Origin: Epiperipatus broadwayi
Lineage: Eukaryota; Onychophora; Udeonychophora; Euonychophora; Peripatidae
NCBI GenBank assembly: GCA_028023455.1
Contig: JAQFVV010012435.1
Location: forward strand, 3,782,001 to 3,846,000
Direction of reading: 5' to 3'
DNA: 64,000 bases
The position numbers and the translations under genes were made by a program. Below, in pieces: positions 34,385 through 45,340 of this stretch; the first letter of the stretch is position 1, and each line of letters opens with the position of its first letter. The notes under the pieces were generated by a model. It had not been told where the DNA came from. It did not search any database and saw only the letters and a list, made by a program, of their open reading frames with translations.

Positions 34385-36434
34385 TATAACGATCCAAACG
34401 AAGTGGGAGATCGCATCGCACCGCACTACCAAAGGCGCCATCTAGGCATTTGAGCCTAGAAAAATTTATAAAGTAGGCAGATACGCGCTGTTAGGATTCC
34501 ACTTTATTTACATATTTAGATTGTTAGCCCATTGTCACTAGCTCAGTGGAGACGCAGAGATAATAAAATATATAACCTTAGATATAAATATAAAAAAATA
34601 ATAAAAGCCACTGCCAGAAATTAACACAGAAAAATATTTATTTACACACATATAAAATCATTCTAAACTCGAGGAATAAGTTTAACATTTAGATTTTTAT
34701 CTTAATTTTTAATTTTACATTTAAAATAGCTTGCTATAATGTTTAATATTTTATTTAGAGGGTCGGGTATGAATGGACTACATAGGTCTGCATTTGAAAG
34801 GAAAATATTCTTCCCTGATTTAACCTTAGGCAAAAGTTCAAAATCAAACTGACGCCAATCATCCGATACATTTATGTATTCAATGTAGCATGAAAATACA
34901 ACGGCACTAAATAGACTATACTGTCAGGAATGCACATCTGAACAGTATAGTGAGAAGACATTGTTGCTCTCCACCACCAGGAATGCTACTTCTGATGGCG
35001 AGTAGAACAATAAACATAAAACTCCATAGGAATGGATTGTGTCTTGCGTCTTACTATCCAATTCCATAGGCAACAGAGGGTGTGCGGTGTATATATGTAA
35101 TCCTGCACGTGGCGGATCTCCTGCTACATTTACTTCCTACACAAATATATCGAAACCATTGAGCCAATTCAACCACGAAACAAATAACCTAAGATTACCC
35201 TCCCTTAATATAACCTTACAAAACTATATAGCCGTTCACGCCCGACTTAAATTTATCATTTAGATATGTTCGCACAGATAACTTTTATACAATTTGTTTT
35301 AAAATGTTAAGTATAGATCGGCCGCACAGATTCCACGGTCAAAAACATCCAAATTAAACACAATCGATCAAAATACAAAATCATCGACAATGTCAATTGC
35401 AAAAAGGGAATACACAAAACCCATGGCACTCACCATAAGGTGCCTGCATTAACATTGTTGACCCATATATTCCAATCGACTGTGAAATCTCAACATCATT
35501 AACCGCTAACGAATCTAGGCAACGTCTATACCCAACTTTAAATTTTATGCATTTAAAATTTAAACAATAAATAATTTATACAATTAAAATGAATGGAAAT
35601 GATTTTTTATCAATAAAAAACATATAAAATTAAACATCAATTGATTTTAAACTTAACGATCAGATAGAAATTCCATTTTAACATTTAAATTGCTTGCACG
35701 AAAGTTCTTAATTATTTAAAATTTTTTTAAGTTCATTGTTAACAGCTTACGGAAGAAGAGTCCAGGTTCTTGTTTTTCCACGGAGTCCTTGTTTGAAACC
35801 CGGTCAGATGTTCCGGAGGTAGCATTAGCTGGTTCCTTTCAGTATCACAATCAGTTCATTTTTTAAAATAGAGAGAGAGTGTGTGATATTGTGTCTCTAT
35901 CACCACTCTCAAAACAAACAGCTGGAACTGCCTAATACTCAATATTTCTCCTTTTTATATTATCCACACGGATTCAAACAACAAAACGTCACCAATCCAT
36001 CACTTTTGTTAGGGTCCGAGCCAAGGCTTGGTGCTTCCATTGGTCAAGCTAATTTCTCTTATCTAATTTCCATCTGACCCTTTAATTACATAAGAGCCTT
36101 GAGGGCTAGCTTGTTTTTCAAATAATAAACAATCATTTCCATTTATAGATTACAGGAATTAATTAATACCTGTTTTTATTTTAACTTATATTAAATATTT
36201 TAATATTTAACTCTTGTATTTTTTTATCAAAAAAAAAATACGTTCAAATACTTTTTTTTTATTTATCTAAAAAAAAAATATTTTTAAAGTTTAGCATCTG
36301 TGCGAATATATATATTTAACAACATTTTAATTTTAGCGTTTAGTTTTTTTATAGATTTTTAATATATTTATTTTTATTTGCGAACTTTGTTTTTCTTTTA
36401 AATTAATGTAACGACATATTTATATATTGTTACA
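34385..36434 (-). mobile_element. probable solo LTR, gypsy-type, about 2.05 kb
   Basis: Bounded by (AT)n on the left and (AT)n on the right. Read on the minus strand it starts TGTAACAATATAT at 36,434 and ends GGATCGTTATAA at 34,385. The TGTAAC...GTTATA termini match the ending CCCGTTATAA of the gypsy LTR at 58,082. An AATAAAG signal (complement of CTTTATTTACA near 34,501) lies about 115 bp from the 3' end, as expected for R-U5. Interior sequence is GC-richer than its surroundings and lacks coding domains; the open frames at 35,039-35,263 and 35,883-36,077 are not recognisable proteins. A solo LTR produced by recombination is the simplest reading. Confidence 0.5.
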
Positions 36435-36734
36435 ATATATATATATCTGATGGTGATGAAAGCTATTTTGGTCTACTTATATGAAATAATCTTTACAGGA
36501 GAGTTTTAAAACTTTACTTTTAAGAGGTACTAAAAGCTTGTGAAAGCAAATTAAAAGTAGTACCATGAAAAGTGTATTATTTTAAAGCAGAAATTGAGAA
36601 CAGTAAACAACAATCAAATAGTTTGTTGCTCAGAGATTTATGAAAAGTTTCAGATCCAGAAAAATGGAACAGAAACATGATCCATGGAAATTGATATGTA
36701 AAGTCTAAAATCATACAGGACAAAAATAATTGAA
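36435..36734. other. AT-rich non-coding stretch
   Basis: Purine-rich on the + strand, with no recognised domain or repeat. Confidence 0.45.
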
Positions 36735-36860
36735 TATTTGCCTCTTAAGAGTCATACGAAGTTTGAATACTGGAATTGATTGATTAGAATGGAAATCTAT
36801 GGTCCTTGATCTCCAGAATTTGCCACTTTATACCATCCTAAATCATGCAGAATAAATATT
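36735..36860 (+). repeat. degenerate SINE family S2, copy
   Basis: Contains CTCTTAAGAGTCATACGAAG, TTTGAATACTGGAATTG (B-box-like), and a downstream CTTTATACCATCCTAAAT motif. Five + strand segments in the window share this order: 36.7, 38.1, 41.3, 44.5 and 44.9 kb. The tRNA 5' half is not recognisable. Confidence 0.45.
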
Positions 36861-37411
36861 ATTAATATATAAAAGAAAGAAATGCAAAATTATAACCAAT
36901 TTTTAAGAACTGAAAGCTTCTGGAAAAATAATGACTCTGTTGTCAGTTGTGGTCACCAAACACAAATTTATTATGGTTCAACTGTTTATAAACACCAAAA
37001 TGGGTTCTACAACTTGGAATGATCCACACTGCTAGATAGTGCTGTGTCTATACAAAAGTACAGAAATATGCTGTTTACAAGGCTGCTCATATATCTTACA
37101 GCCTGTAAACTCTTCAAACACTTGATGTTGATGAAGTCAACACTTCTTCAACATCACTAGCATGTGAACATTACCATGAGGGTGTCTATAGTTGTAATGA
37201 TGAAAGGTGTAGCAATACACAATCAAAACTTTTTAATGGTAAACATAGTGTAATTTGGATGAGGTATTGCAAATTGTAACTATTTCACAAACATTGCTAA
37301 TTTTCTTGTTAGCTGACCCAATTTAATAAATGAGGAGTGCAAATTGTGATTTGGCAAACTTCACATGAAAGTCACACACTTTGCACAAACTTTGCAAGAT
37401 CGAAAAAGTAA
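36861..37411. other. non-coding stretch
   Basis: The segment around 36,942-37,000 (TCAGTTGTGGTCACCAAAC, then TTTATTATGG) resembles an LTR R-region in complement, but no ends are visible. A short inverted repeat TTGATGTTGATGAAG...CTTCTTCAACATCA sits near 37,123-37,156. Otherwise nothing. Confidence 0.4.
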
Positions 37412-37645
37412 AATGGCAGAAGGAGATTCGCCATTCAAGTTGTTGGATTTTCCTGCTACAGAAGCGGATGTGGTGGCCTTCCTTCAGCCAAAAAAAGTAT
37501 TTTACTCACAGAGAAGAACTGTGTTGGGATAATGACATTAAGATGGTGTAAAAGATATGGAGTAGAATGTGAATTGCATCAATGCCATCGAAGGTCTGAT
37601 CTACATAATGGGACCTGTTTTGAGTGAAATGTTCTTGTTTGTGTA
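37412..37645 (+). pseudogene. Merlin (ISXO2-like) transposase fragment, N-terminal zinc-ribbon region
   Basis: Starting at ATG 37,412 the frame reads MAEGDSPFKLLDFPATEADV, VAFLQPKKVFYSQRRTVLG, then shifts to CWDNDIKM and again to WCKRYGVECELHQCHRRSDL followed by HNGTCFE and FLFV. The pattern C..D..M...W.C...C..RRS.R.GT.FE is the N-terminal zinc ribbon and following strand of ISXO2/Merlin transposases. Two frameshifts and a missing catalytic half make it a pseudogene. The catalytic fragment at 33.5 kb is upstream on the same strand, so the two cannot be one simple copy. Confidence 0.75.
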
Positions 37646-37799
37646 GATATGAAATAAAATATATATATATTTTTCTCAAAATAAAAAATGTAAATCCCAA
37701 ATAACAAAGAATTAACCGGTGAAAGCATTATTTAACCAAAAAAAACTGATATGTTTTAACAAAAAAAAAGAATGTCAAAAAAAATGTCTCAAAAAAAAA

Positions 37800-37975
37800 A
37801 AGAACAAAGTCATATCTATTTGTTTACAAATAAAAAAAAAGGAAATGTTTTACAAAAATAAAAGAACAAAGTTATATCTATTTGTTTTTGCAATAAATAA
37901 TAAAAAAATGTAAAAAATCTAAATCATCCTAGTAACGTTATATCTATTTGTTTTTGACTAGAAACAGTGCCATCA
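37800..37975 (+). repeat. short tandem repeat, about 62-bp period
   Basis: The motif AACAAAGTTATATCTATTTG (first base variable) recurs at about 37,803, 37,865 and 37,931, with A-rich spacers. It explains the lysine-rich chance open frame at 37,719-37,913. Confidence 0.7.
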
Positions 37976-38134
37976 AGTGGTGGGAATTATCCGAAGTCAT
38001 ATTACCCCAAAATGTCTATCTTAGTTTTAGTCAAATATTTGATATATTAAAAATAAATTTGAACAATTAATAGGTTTATAATTATGTAATTTTAGAAAAA
38101 AATTGTTGCTGTATATGGAAAAATAAACAAAAAA

Positions 38135-38265
38135 CCATTTACTACTTGGGAGTTCATAAGAAATTTAAGCCCAAAAATGTCAGAGTTAGGCTGTGGTGTA
38201 TGGCTCCAGTGTATGGTTTTATCACTGCATCAAACCACACAGGATAATCCATACCCATTATATTA
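38135..38265 (+). repeat. degenerate SINE family S2, copy
   Basis: GGGAGTTCATAAGAAATTTAAG followed after about 70 bp by GCATCAAACCACACAGGA. Same order as the copies at 44.9 and 41.3 kb. Confidence 0.45.
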
Positions 38266-41200
38266 TATATTTATGCTATTAAATATATAAAATTCAATTT
38301 TTCCTAATTCCAAATTAGAAATTACATCTAAAATAAAAAAAACTACAAAATTAACATTAACAATATCAGTCCAACTATTAAAAATTTAATGCATGTTCAT
38401 AGCTACATCTCAACACATAAAATTTTAATTGTAAATATGAAAGTATACAAACTATCTAAAATCTAAATTTATAATAAACCTACTTTTTATGTTAAATAAA
38501 GTTATTATCAAATTGATAGCTTCAATTCCATACTTATTAATCATGAGTCTGCTTGAGAATAATGAGATAAGAAAAAGAGTTTACAAATCTCTTTTATTCA
38601 TAATTATGACCTATCAATCTAATGAAAATGATTAAATATAAAATGAAGATGGAGGATGTATTTAAATAATGTATTTAATTTGTAAATATATTTAGAATAT
38701 GTGTATCTGTGTATATAAATGAAGGTTATATGTCACTTTATAAATATCATATTTCCTAATATCAAAATCCTTTGTTTTTCTAAGATCTTGGTTAGGTATG
38801 TTAGTTAATGATAACAACAAAGTCAAATTCCAAAATAATGATTTTGCTCTCACAATTTGATTTGAATCAGTATCTATTTAAATTTATATCTATATAAGAT
38901 TTTATATGAAAATTACAAACATAGGTCTGATTTTATCTGAGCATAAAAATTTGATACTGAGAATACTGCATTATATATATAGTGCTTCAGAAGTTTATAT
39001 AGCGAAATATTGTATATTAATCAACTTTGTAATAGTCTATTATTGTAGCTATGGGTAGCCACATCAAGTATAGAAACTAATAATTAACAGCTTTTTAATT
39101 ATTAAAAACCCTCAGTAAAGTTACACTATAAAAATGCTAATTAATAACAAAAGTTGTTTACTAAGAATTAATATTTTCTTCTTTAGTTTGAAATTTTCTA
39201 GATTTGTACCAGTTTTTATGCATGTAGGTTCACACATGTTTTCTAGCAAACAAATATTCTATATAAAAATTTATAAACAATGTTTTGTTAACTGACAGTA
39301 AAATTTAGTTTTGAAAAATAAAGGGAAAAAATAGTTTTATTAGAATTAATCAAATAGAAGTTTTAATTAACTATTTCAAAATGAATAAGTTTATAGTGCT
39401 AAAAAGAAAAACAAAAATATTTTATTATTTTACTCTCTCTTTATTTCCAAACATGATGAATTATCATTGTTTTTTTTTAAGCATTTATCAAAAAACAGAC
39501 TTTGATAATAATTGTTAATTAACTTGCTTATTGATAAACACATTTCAGAGCTTGTATAAAAGTGATTAAGTCTGATAATATATAAAAAGACTCTCAGAAG
39601 GTTGCAATCAGTTCAGTTTAATGTTTGGAAAGAATATGAATATGAACTCACATTTTTTATTGTGAAAACCAGCAGAATGCATATATATCTGCTAGAAATT
39701 GAAAACTAAAAAGATGACAATATAAATCAAATATGCAATAGTTTTGAATAAACATAAGATAAATATTAAATGCATGGCTTACTGAAGAACTTAAATGGTT
39801 CATCCTTAAACTGCACAAGGTTTTATGGAAGAAGATGTAACGTCTATTTGAATAATCTAGCATGGAGAAAGAAACTTAATTACTCCTATTTTAGCTTTAT
39901 CATATATAAATAGTTAAACATGCCATATGAAGGAAGAAGAAAATTATTGACAGAAAATGACTAGCTAACTAAATACCATGACTATTTTATTAAACTTTGC
40001 AGAATTCATATTTCTTTTAAAAGAAAAGAGAAACCACATGGATATATTTGTGAGATCTGCATAGGAAATATTGAATAAAGAACTAATTTTAAATTGTGAA
40101 TAAATGAGAAATATACATCAAAACTCTGTGAAAGGAAACAAAATAAAGTGTTGCAAGGAATATTATAAACAGACAAAATGTTAATTTTCTTATGTGAATA
40201 ACTATGCTTTTTTTTTTGACAAAGAGTCTGATTCAAATACAAAAAGACTAAATACAAGAGCTGAAGTAAGATAAATTATTTAGCTTTTTCTATATCTATA
40301 AATATGTATAAATATTTTTATCTTTCTCTAAATTGTTAATTATCAACTATACTAATTTATTTCCATATGTTTTATATGTATTTACTTCATAATTAGATTT
40401 GTGTGCATTATATATTTTGCTTTTTTTAAATATGATTATTGTAATGCTAATAGTCTGAGAGGGAGTTAACATTATTAGCAATAGGCTGTAGTCTGATCAT
40501 ATCCCACAGTATGTTCATCATAGTTAATGATTGGGCTAATAAGTCAATTGCAGACTTGACCAAGGATGACCTGATAATAACAGTATATATGTGTCACTAA
40601 ATGTCAAAATATGATTGAGGGAGTTGTTGTACATTTTAGCTACCATGTTTTGGGCTTGGGAATTTATGCATGATATAGTATGTATTGACAACCAAGTACG
40701 AGGTCACCGTAGCATTACGATATGTATGCGTGTGTGTGCATGTATGTGTATTACATAATAAAATGTTTAATTTTAATTATTTAAAGTATATAATTAATCT
40801 CTAGGGTGTAAAGAAAAATTACATATATATTTCACTATTATTGATAGACAAATTTATTTATTCTAGAATATTGTGAGCTGAGAAAGTTATCAATATTGTA
40901 GATCAGAATTGAAACAGTGAAGGAGAGACAAAATTGGCAATACTTGATAACAACTGCTTAATGAAAATTACAAATTCATGGATTAATAGTAGATTAGATC
41001 TGAATTCTCTGTTATTGGATACTTGAAAAATAAACCCTAAGTCTTAATGAAAGTTGAAAAAAAATGTTATGTTACATCAATTTAAATCTAAATTCCAGAT
41101 TATGGACATAATGGATAGATATGCTGCAAGAAATTATTTGCAAAAATAGTAAATAAGATAAAACTGAAATAAGGAATCTCTTTTTATAAGACAAGTCTTA

Positions 41201-41334
41201 AATAAACCATAAGTATATAATAATAATAAAATGACTAGTGGTGAGCAATTTTTAAGAAGTTCAAGTAATCTTAAGTGCCAAACTGTAATTAACCCAAGAT
41301 TATGTTCCAGATTATGATACTCTAGAACAATATT
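38266..41334. other. long AT-rich non-coding stretch
   Basis: Three kilobases with only low-complexity chance ORFs (for example at 39,657-39,863 and 40,006-40,257, minus strand). I found no domain, TIR, SINE or long hairpin. A short (GT)n run lies near 40,727-40,750. Confidence 0.5.
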
Positions 41335-41455
41335 GATCAAGTGATTTTGTTACTCAGAAATTAATAAGAAGTTTGAATGCTGAAAGTTATATGATTCATC
41401 GTCAATCATCAGAGTTTGCTTTTGTACCACAACACAGATGGTGATAATTGATTGA
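41335..41455 (+). repeat. degenerate SINE family S2, copy
   Basis: ACTCAGAAATTAATAAGAAG, TTTGAATGCTGAAAG, and downstream GTACCACAACACAGATGG align in order with the other S2 copies. Confidence 0.5.
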
Positions 41456-42204
41456 CTATTGACATGTCTCTAACAATTACTTTAAAAATAATTAAAAAGT
41501 TATGTGAAGTTATTTTAAATGTAAGAATGTTTGTTTTATGTAGCAAATTTTAATAAAGATCACATAATTCTTCAGAACTCATTGACTTTGAGTTCTGATA
41601 AAATGGTACAATAAACATAAACTAATTAAATGCATTAAACTGTGTGGAATCACATCATATCTGGTGCATATTTTAAATTTGAGTTTTCTATTACTCTTAC
41701 TACTTCAAACCAAATATTTCATGATCTTATTTCTGCCAATTGCACACTGAAAAATTGTGACTTTATTTTACACTCTAGGCATGCATATAGTATTATGATC
41801 ATTGATGGTAGCTATGTATAATTATGTGGTATCTGGTTGTGTTTTAATTTTGAACTTTTTATTAACCATAATCACTAATGATGGGGAAAATGATCTCCAT
41901 AGATGTTGAATTCAAAAGAAAATATATTTTGTTCCTAAGTAAATAGAAATGTTTTTGATTTTTTAATACCATACCTATTATGGAATCATTTTTAGATTTT
42001 TTTGAAATTTTCCAAACTTAAAATCCTATTGCTGCTTTAATTCAGAGATGGTTTATTTTAAAAGTAATGAATAGATGTACTGTAAGTATAATAGAAAGTG
42101 GTTAAAATCAAAAGACGTGAATGAGAGAATTATTGGAAGTATTGAAAAGATGAAATGAAGTCCAGATGGACATTGTTTTAGAAGAGAAAATCCTGCATGG
42201 AAAG
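41456..42204. other. AT-rich non-coding stretch
   Basis: No feature recognised. Confidence 0.5.
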
Positions 42205-42453
42205 TTACATCTTGAGGGGTTGTAATTATAAATTTATTAAACGCACATTGATTGCACATTGATTACATAAGTAATATTTACTGAGGCTATAACCTCGTGT
42301 AAAATGCGATAGTAGGGACCTCTACAGGTGTTTTAACCACAAGCTTATGCTCTTTTCTTCCATAGCGTAAGCTTCTGGTTAAAACACCTGTAGAGGTCCC
42401 TACTATCGCATTTTCCACGCATATTATCGAGGTTATATCTTGAGGGGTTGTAA
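42205..42453. mobile_element. hairpin element with 39-bp perfect arms and 21-bp flanking direct repeats
   Basis: Arms at 42,301-42,339 and 42,376-42,414 are perfect inverted copies over 39 nt and carry TGCGATAGTAGGGACCTCT. Weaker pairing extends out to ATAACCTCG...CGAGGTTAT (42,291 and 42,429). The 21-mer with core CTTGAGGGGTTGTAA occurs at 42,205-42,225 and 42,433-42,453 with one mismatch. The flanking repeats could be a long target duplication or an internal part of a larger repeat. The arm motif recurs in the 43.7- and 44.0-kb elements. Confidence 0.75.
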
Positions 42454-42805
42454 AATATCTAGAAAGAGGTCACACATGAATCAGCTAATTATGATAAGTT
42501 TTTAGAATGATGTTGAGAATAACACTATGAAATGAAAAAACTGGATGGAAAATGAAGAGATTTTCATCCTACAAATCAATAATGATTTTAATAAAAATAC
42601 CATACATGAAAATTTTAAATCTGATTAGAGATTATGTATAAATAATATTTAAAATTCATATATTGCTGTTTTTGCTTTGCTCTATTAAAGACAAGTATTG
42701 AATTCAGAAAATAATCTTTTGGGTTTGTAACTATCGTTATAGAAACGACCAAAAATCGTGTTCATTTCATATATATAAAGTCGGTATTTACGTATTAGTT
42801 CCACA
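42454..42805. other. AT-rich non-coding stretch
   Basis: No feature recognised. Confidence 0.5.
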
Positions 42806-43159
42806 GTGAAATTTTAGTCTTCATTGCTTATGATTGCTAAATATTTGATAGTCCGTTTTATCTAATTAAGTAAGTAAATTTAACTTTCAAAGATTTAAAG
42901 AACTATTTTAAACAAAGTTGTAAATAACTCTACTTTCGGTATTAATGTCAATTTGTTTACTTGGCAAAATATAGTTATTTTTAAAGCTAAGAAGGTCAGT
43001 GGTAGTTAAAAGTTAATAAAGAATTTATAGTAGATATAAAAATACTCTAGTGATCTTCAACAACTTATATTTGAAAGTTAAATTTACTTAATTAAATACT
43101 ATCAAATATTTACCAATCATAGATAATTGTAATGATTTTAATGAAGACTAAAATTTTAC
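42806..43159. mobile_element. fold-back MITE, about 354 bp
   Basis: Inverted arms begin GTGAAATTTTAGTCTTCATT at the left, pairing with AATGAAGACTAAAATTTTAC at the right. They continue with GGTAAATATTTGATAGT-like and TAAATTTAACTTTCAAA blocks. Arms are about 95-110 nt and differ by indels. No ORF. Confidence 0.7.
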
Positions 43160-43684
43160 CCCCGGATTAAACCCCAAAGACATTTTTTTTCAGAGCTAAA
43201 AAGGATTAATATTATATATTTAATAAATAATAATAAAAGCTTAAAACATTTAACATTTGAATGAGAACTACTCACACCTGTTTCTGGAGTGATTTGTTAT
43301 TAAAAAAACTCCTTATTGTTTTTAATTTCAACATTTATTTTACATATATTATACACTTAATTATTCTCTCATTAACTCCATTTCTTTACTTTTGAAACCA
43401 AATATCATTCTTATCAGAGAATATCGTTTTAATAGAGGTATAAATACCTGGCAGAGAAAAGTGTTTACTCCCTAATTATCCAAATAATAAAATAACAAAC
43501 CATTTGAGGCCTACCTTTAAAAATAAGACAATCTTCTTCACAACTGGAAGTTCTCAAGTTCATGGTTACACAAAGAGTGAAGCATTTAAATATTCAAATG
43601 TTCAAATTCATTTCTGATATATTTACAGATGTGCATTTTCAATTTGTAAAAAAAATAATAATCAATGTTTATAAAGTATAAATA
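43160..43684. other. AT-rich non-coding stretch
   Basis: No feature recognised. Confidence 0.5.
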
Positions 43685-43885
43685 TTATATATTAAGACTA
43701 TAATCTTAAGACTATGTGCCTAGATGCGACAGTAGGGACTTCTACAAATCTTAACACAAAAATAACTTTAAAAGACAAGAACGGCCACTCTTATCTTCGC
43801 CCTACTTTTTAATTATATAGGCAAATCTAAAGCATTTTGATTTGAGAGTCTGAAGCTATTAAATACATCACTGATTAAGTCTTCA
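43685..43885 (+). repeat. family F3 repeat, partial copy
   Basis: TTAAGACTATAATCTTAAGA, then TGCGACAGTAGGGACTTCT, AAAAGACAAGAACGGCCACT, and TTATCTTCGCCCTACTTTTT match the left arm of the fold-back at 43,972-44,310. The later part (ATATAGGCAAATCTAAAGC...GAAGC) also resembles 2,690-2,755 inside the hAT element. Confidence 0.6.
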
Positions 43886-43971
43886 ATTTCCATACAAGCT
43901 AACAAACATAAAATCTTTCAATTTACAGCGAGTCAGTGTGAAGTTCTTATAATTAGAAATCTTTTAAAACA

Positions 43972-44310
43972 ATTTAAAGTTGTAATTAATAATTTTTTAA
44001 GCACATACTCATTACCTAAGTAATATATATTAAGGCTATAACTTTAAAACTGTACCTAGATGTGGTAGTAGGGACCTCTACAAATCGTAACACAAGATTA
44101 ATGACTTTAAAAGACAAGAACAGCCACTCTTATCTTCAATCTACTTTTTAATTACATAGGCTCTTGTCTATAAAGTTATTAATCTGGTGTTAAGATTTGT
44201 AAAAGTCTCTATTGTCACATCTAGGCACGTAGTCTTAAGGCTATAGCATTAATATATATTACTTAGGTAATGAGTATGCACATAACACATTATTGATTAC
44301 AACTTTAAAG
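43972..44310. mobile_element. fold-back MITE, family F3, about 339 bp
   Basis: Outer arms TTTAAAGTTGTAATTAATAA (43,973) and TTATTGATTACAACTTTAAA (44,290) pair. Inside them, CATACTCATTACCTAAGTAA...TTACTTAGGTAATGAGTATG is perfect over 20 bp. Inner blocks include TAGTAGGGACCTCTACAAAT and its diverged complement. The centre carries the AAAGACAAGAACAGCCACTC segment also seen at 43.77 kb. Confidence 0.75.
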
Positions 44311-44519
44311 TATAAATATATAAAACAAATATATTATCCATCTATGTTGTATACATCTTGAACATGTGAAATATATTTCCATATTTCAGATATAATTTTA
44401 CTGTTTTTAGTTTATGAATCAGCGATATATGTAGCACAATGTATAAATAAATCCTTTTAATTTTATCAAGATTATTGGTATTTGGAAATTTGTTCCCAAT
44501 GACAATATAATAAATAATT
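44311..44519. other. AT-rich non-coding stretch
   Basis: No feature recognised. Confidence 0.5.
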
Positions 44520-44645
44520 GAATGACTGATAGGTCAGGAGTTCATAAGAAAAATTGAGTGCTGAAACTGGGAACAATCTAAGATCTTTCACATCAGATTC
44601 TGATATTTTACCATTATCCTAAACTATTCAAGCGAAAAATGATCA
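44520..44645 (+). repeat. degenerate SINE family S2, copy
   Basis: GTCAGGAGTTCATAAGAAAA, TTGAGTGCTGAAAC, and downstream TACCATTATCCTAAACTATT follow the S2 order. Confidence 0.45.
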
Positions 44646-44944
44646 GCAAAATTAAATAAAGGATTATTTCTGCTTTAAAACAATTTTTTAATTATTATTC
44701 TAAACACAGGTTACTTATAAGATCATTGTTCAACCATGTTTTATCTTCTTATGGTAAAATGAAAAATATCTTTGTAAAATTCTGAACAAGAATGCCAAAA
44801 ATAGAAGAGAGTAGAAAAGATTATGAAATATAAATGGTTTAAAACTTATACTCATTAATATAACACCCATTCTCTTTCTCCTTGTCAACAAGAAAATATA
44901 AATAAAACATTATTTTAATTTTTTTTTATTGATTTTTCTTGTGA

Positions 44945-45070
44945 TAAGAAAAAAAAATGTTAACGCTCAGGAGTTAATAAGTTTGAATCCCAGTACTGTA
45001 TCAGAATAGACCCTGGAACCTCCCAAAGTGGAGACTCTATCAACTGCACCAAACCACAGAGATGAAAACT
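44945..45070 (+). repeat. SINE family S2, best-preserved copy
   Basis: GTTAACGCTCAGGAGTTAAT is followed by AAGTTTGAATCCCAGTACTG, where GTTTGAATCCC is a good tRNA B box, then ACCCTGGAACCTCCC and CACCAAACCACAGAGATG. The TTAACGC stretch may be the end of the A-box domain. There is no functional tRNA fold. Confidence 0.55.
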
Positions 45071-45140
45071 GCTGATGAAATACAAAGAAATGATATAAAA
45101 TTTGAAAATTCAAGCACATTTTATTTATTTGAATAAAGAA

Positions 45141-45340
45141 TAAAATGATAAAAAAAATCAAGTCAGATGTAACATGACCTAATTTAATAAAGATCATATT
45201 TACAAATGTTATATATAGAGCTTGCAAAGTAAGCTCTTAACAAGCTTTGAGAATATCCTCAAATGCAGACTGGTTTCTGCTTTATACAAGCTTTATTAAA
45301 TTAGGTCATGTGACATTTGACTTGATTTTTTGTCATTTTA
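45141..45340. mobile_element. fold-back MITE, family F2, complete copy
   Basis: Arms TAAAATGATAAAAAAAATCA and TGATTTTTTGTCATTTTA lead inward through CAAGTCA...GACATTTGACTTG and GACCTAATTTAATAAA...TTTATTAAATTAGGTC. TA at both extremes fits a TA target duplication. A second copy lies at 14,870-15,029. No ORF. Confidence 0.75.

Noticed and set aside
38266-41334. Several 60-80 codon frames as possible genes
   Set aside because: Low-complexity, no domains, no codon structure distinguishable from AT-rich background.
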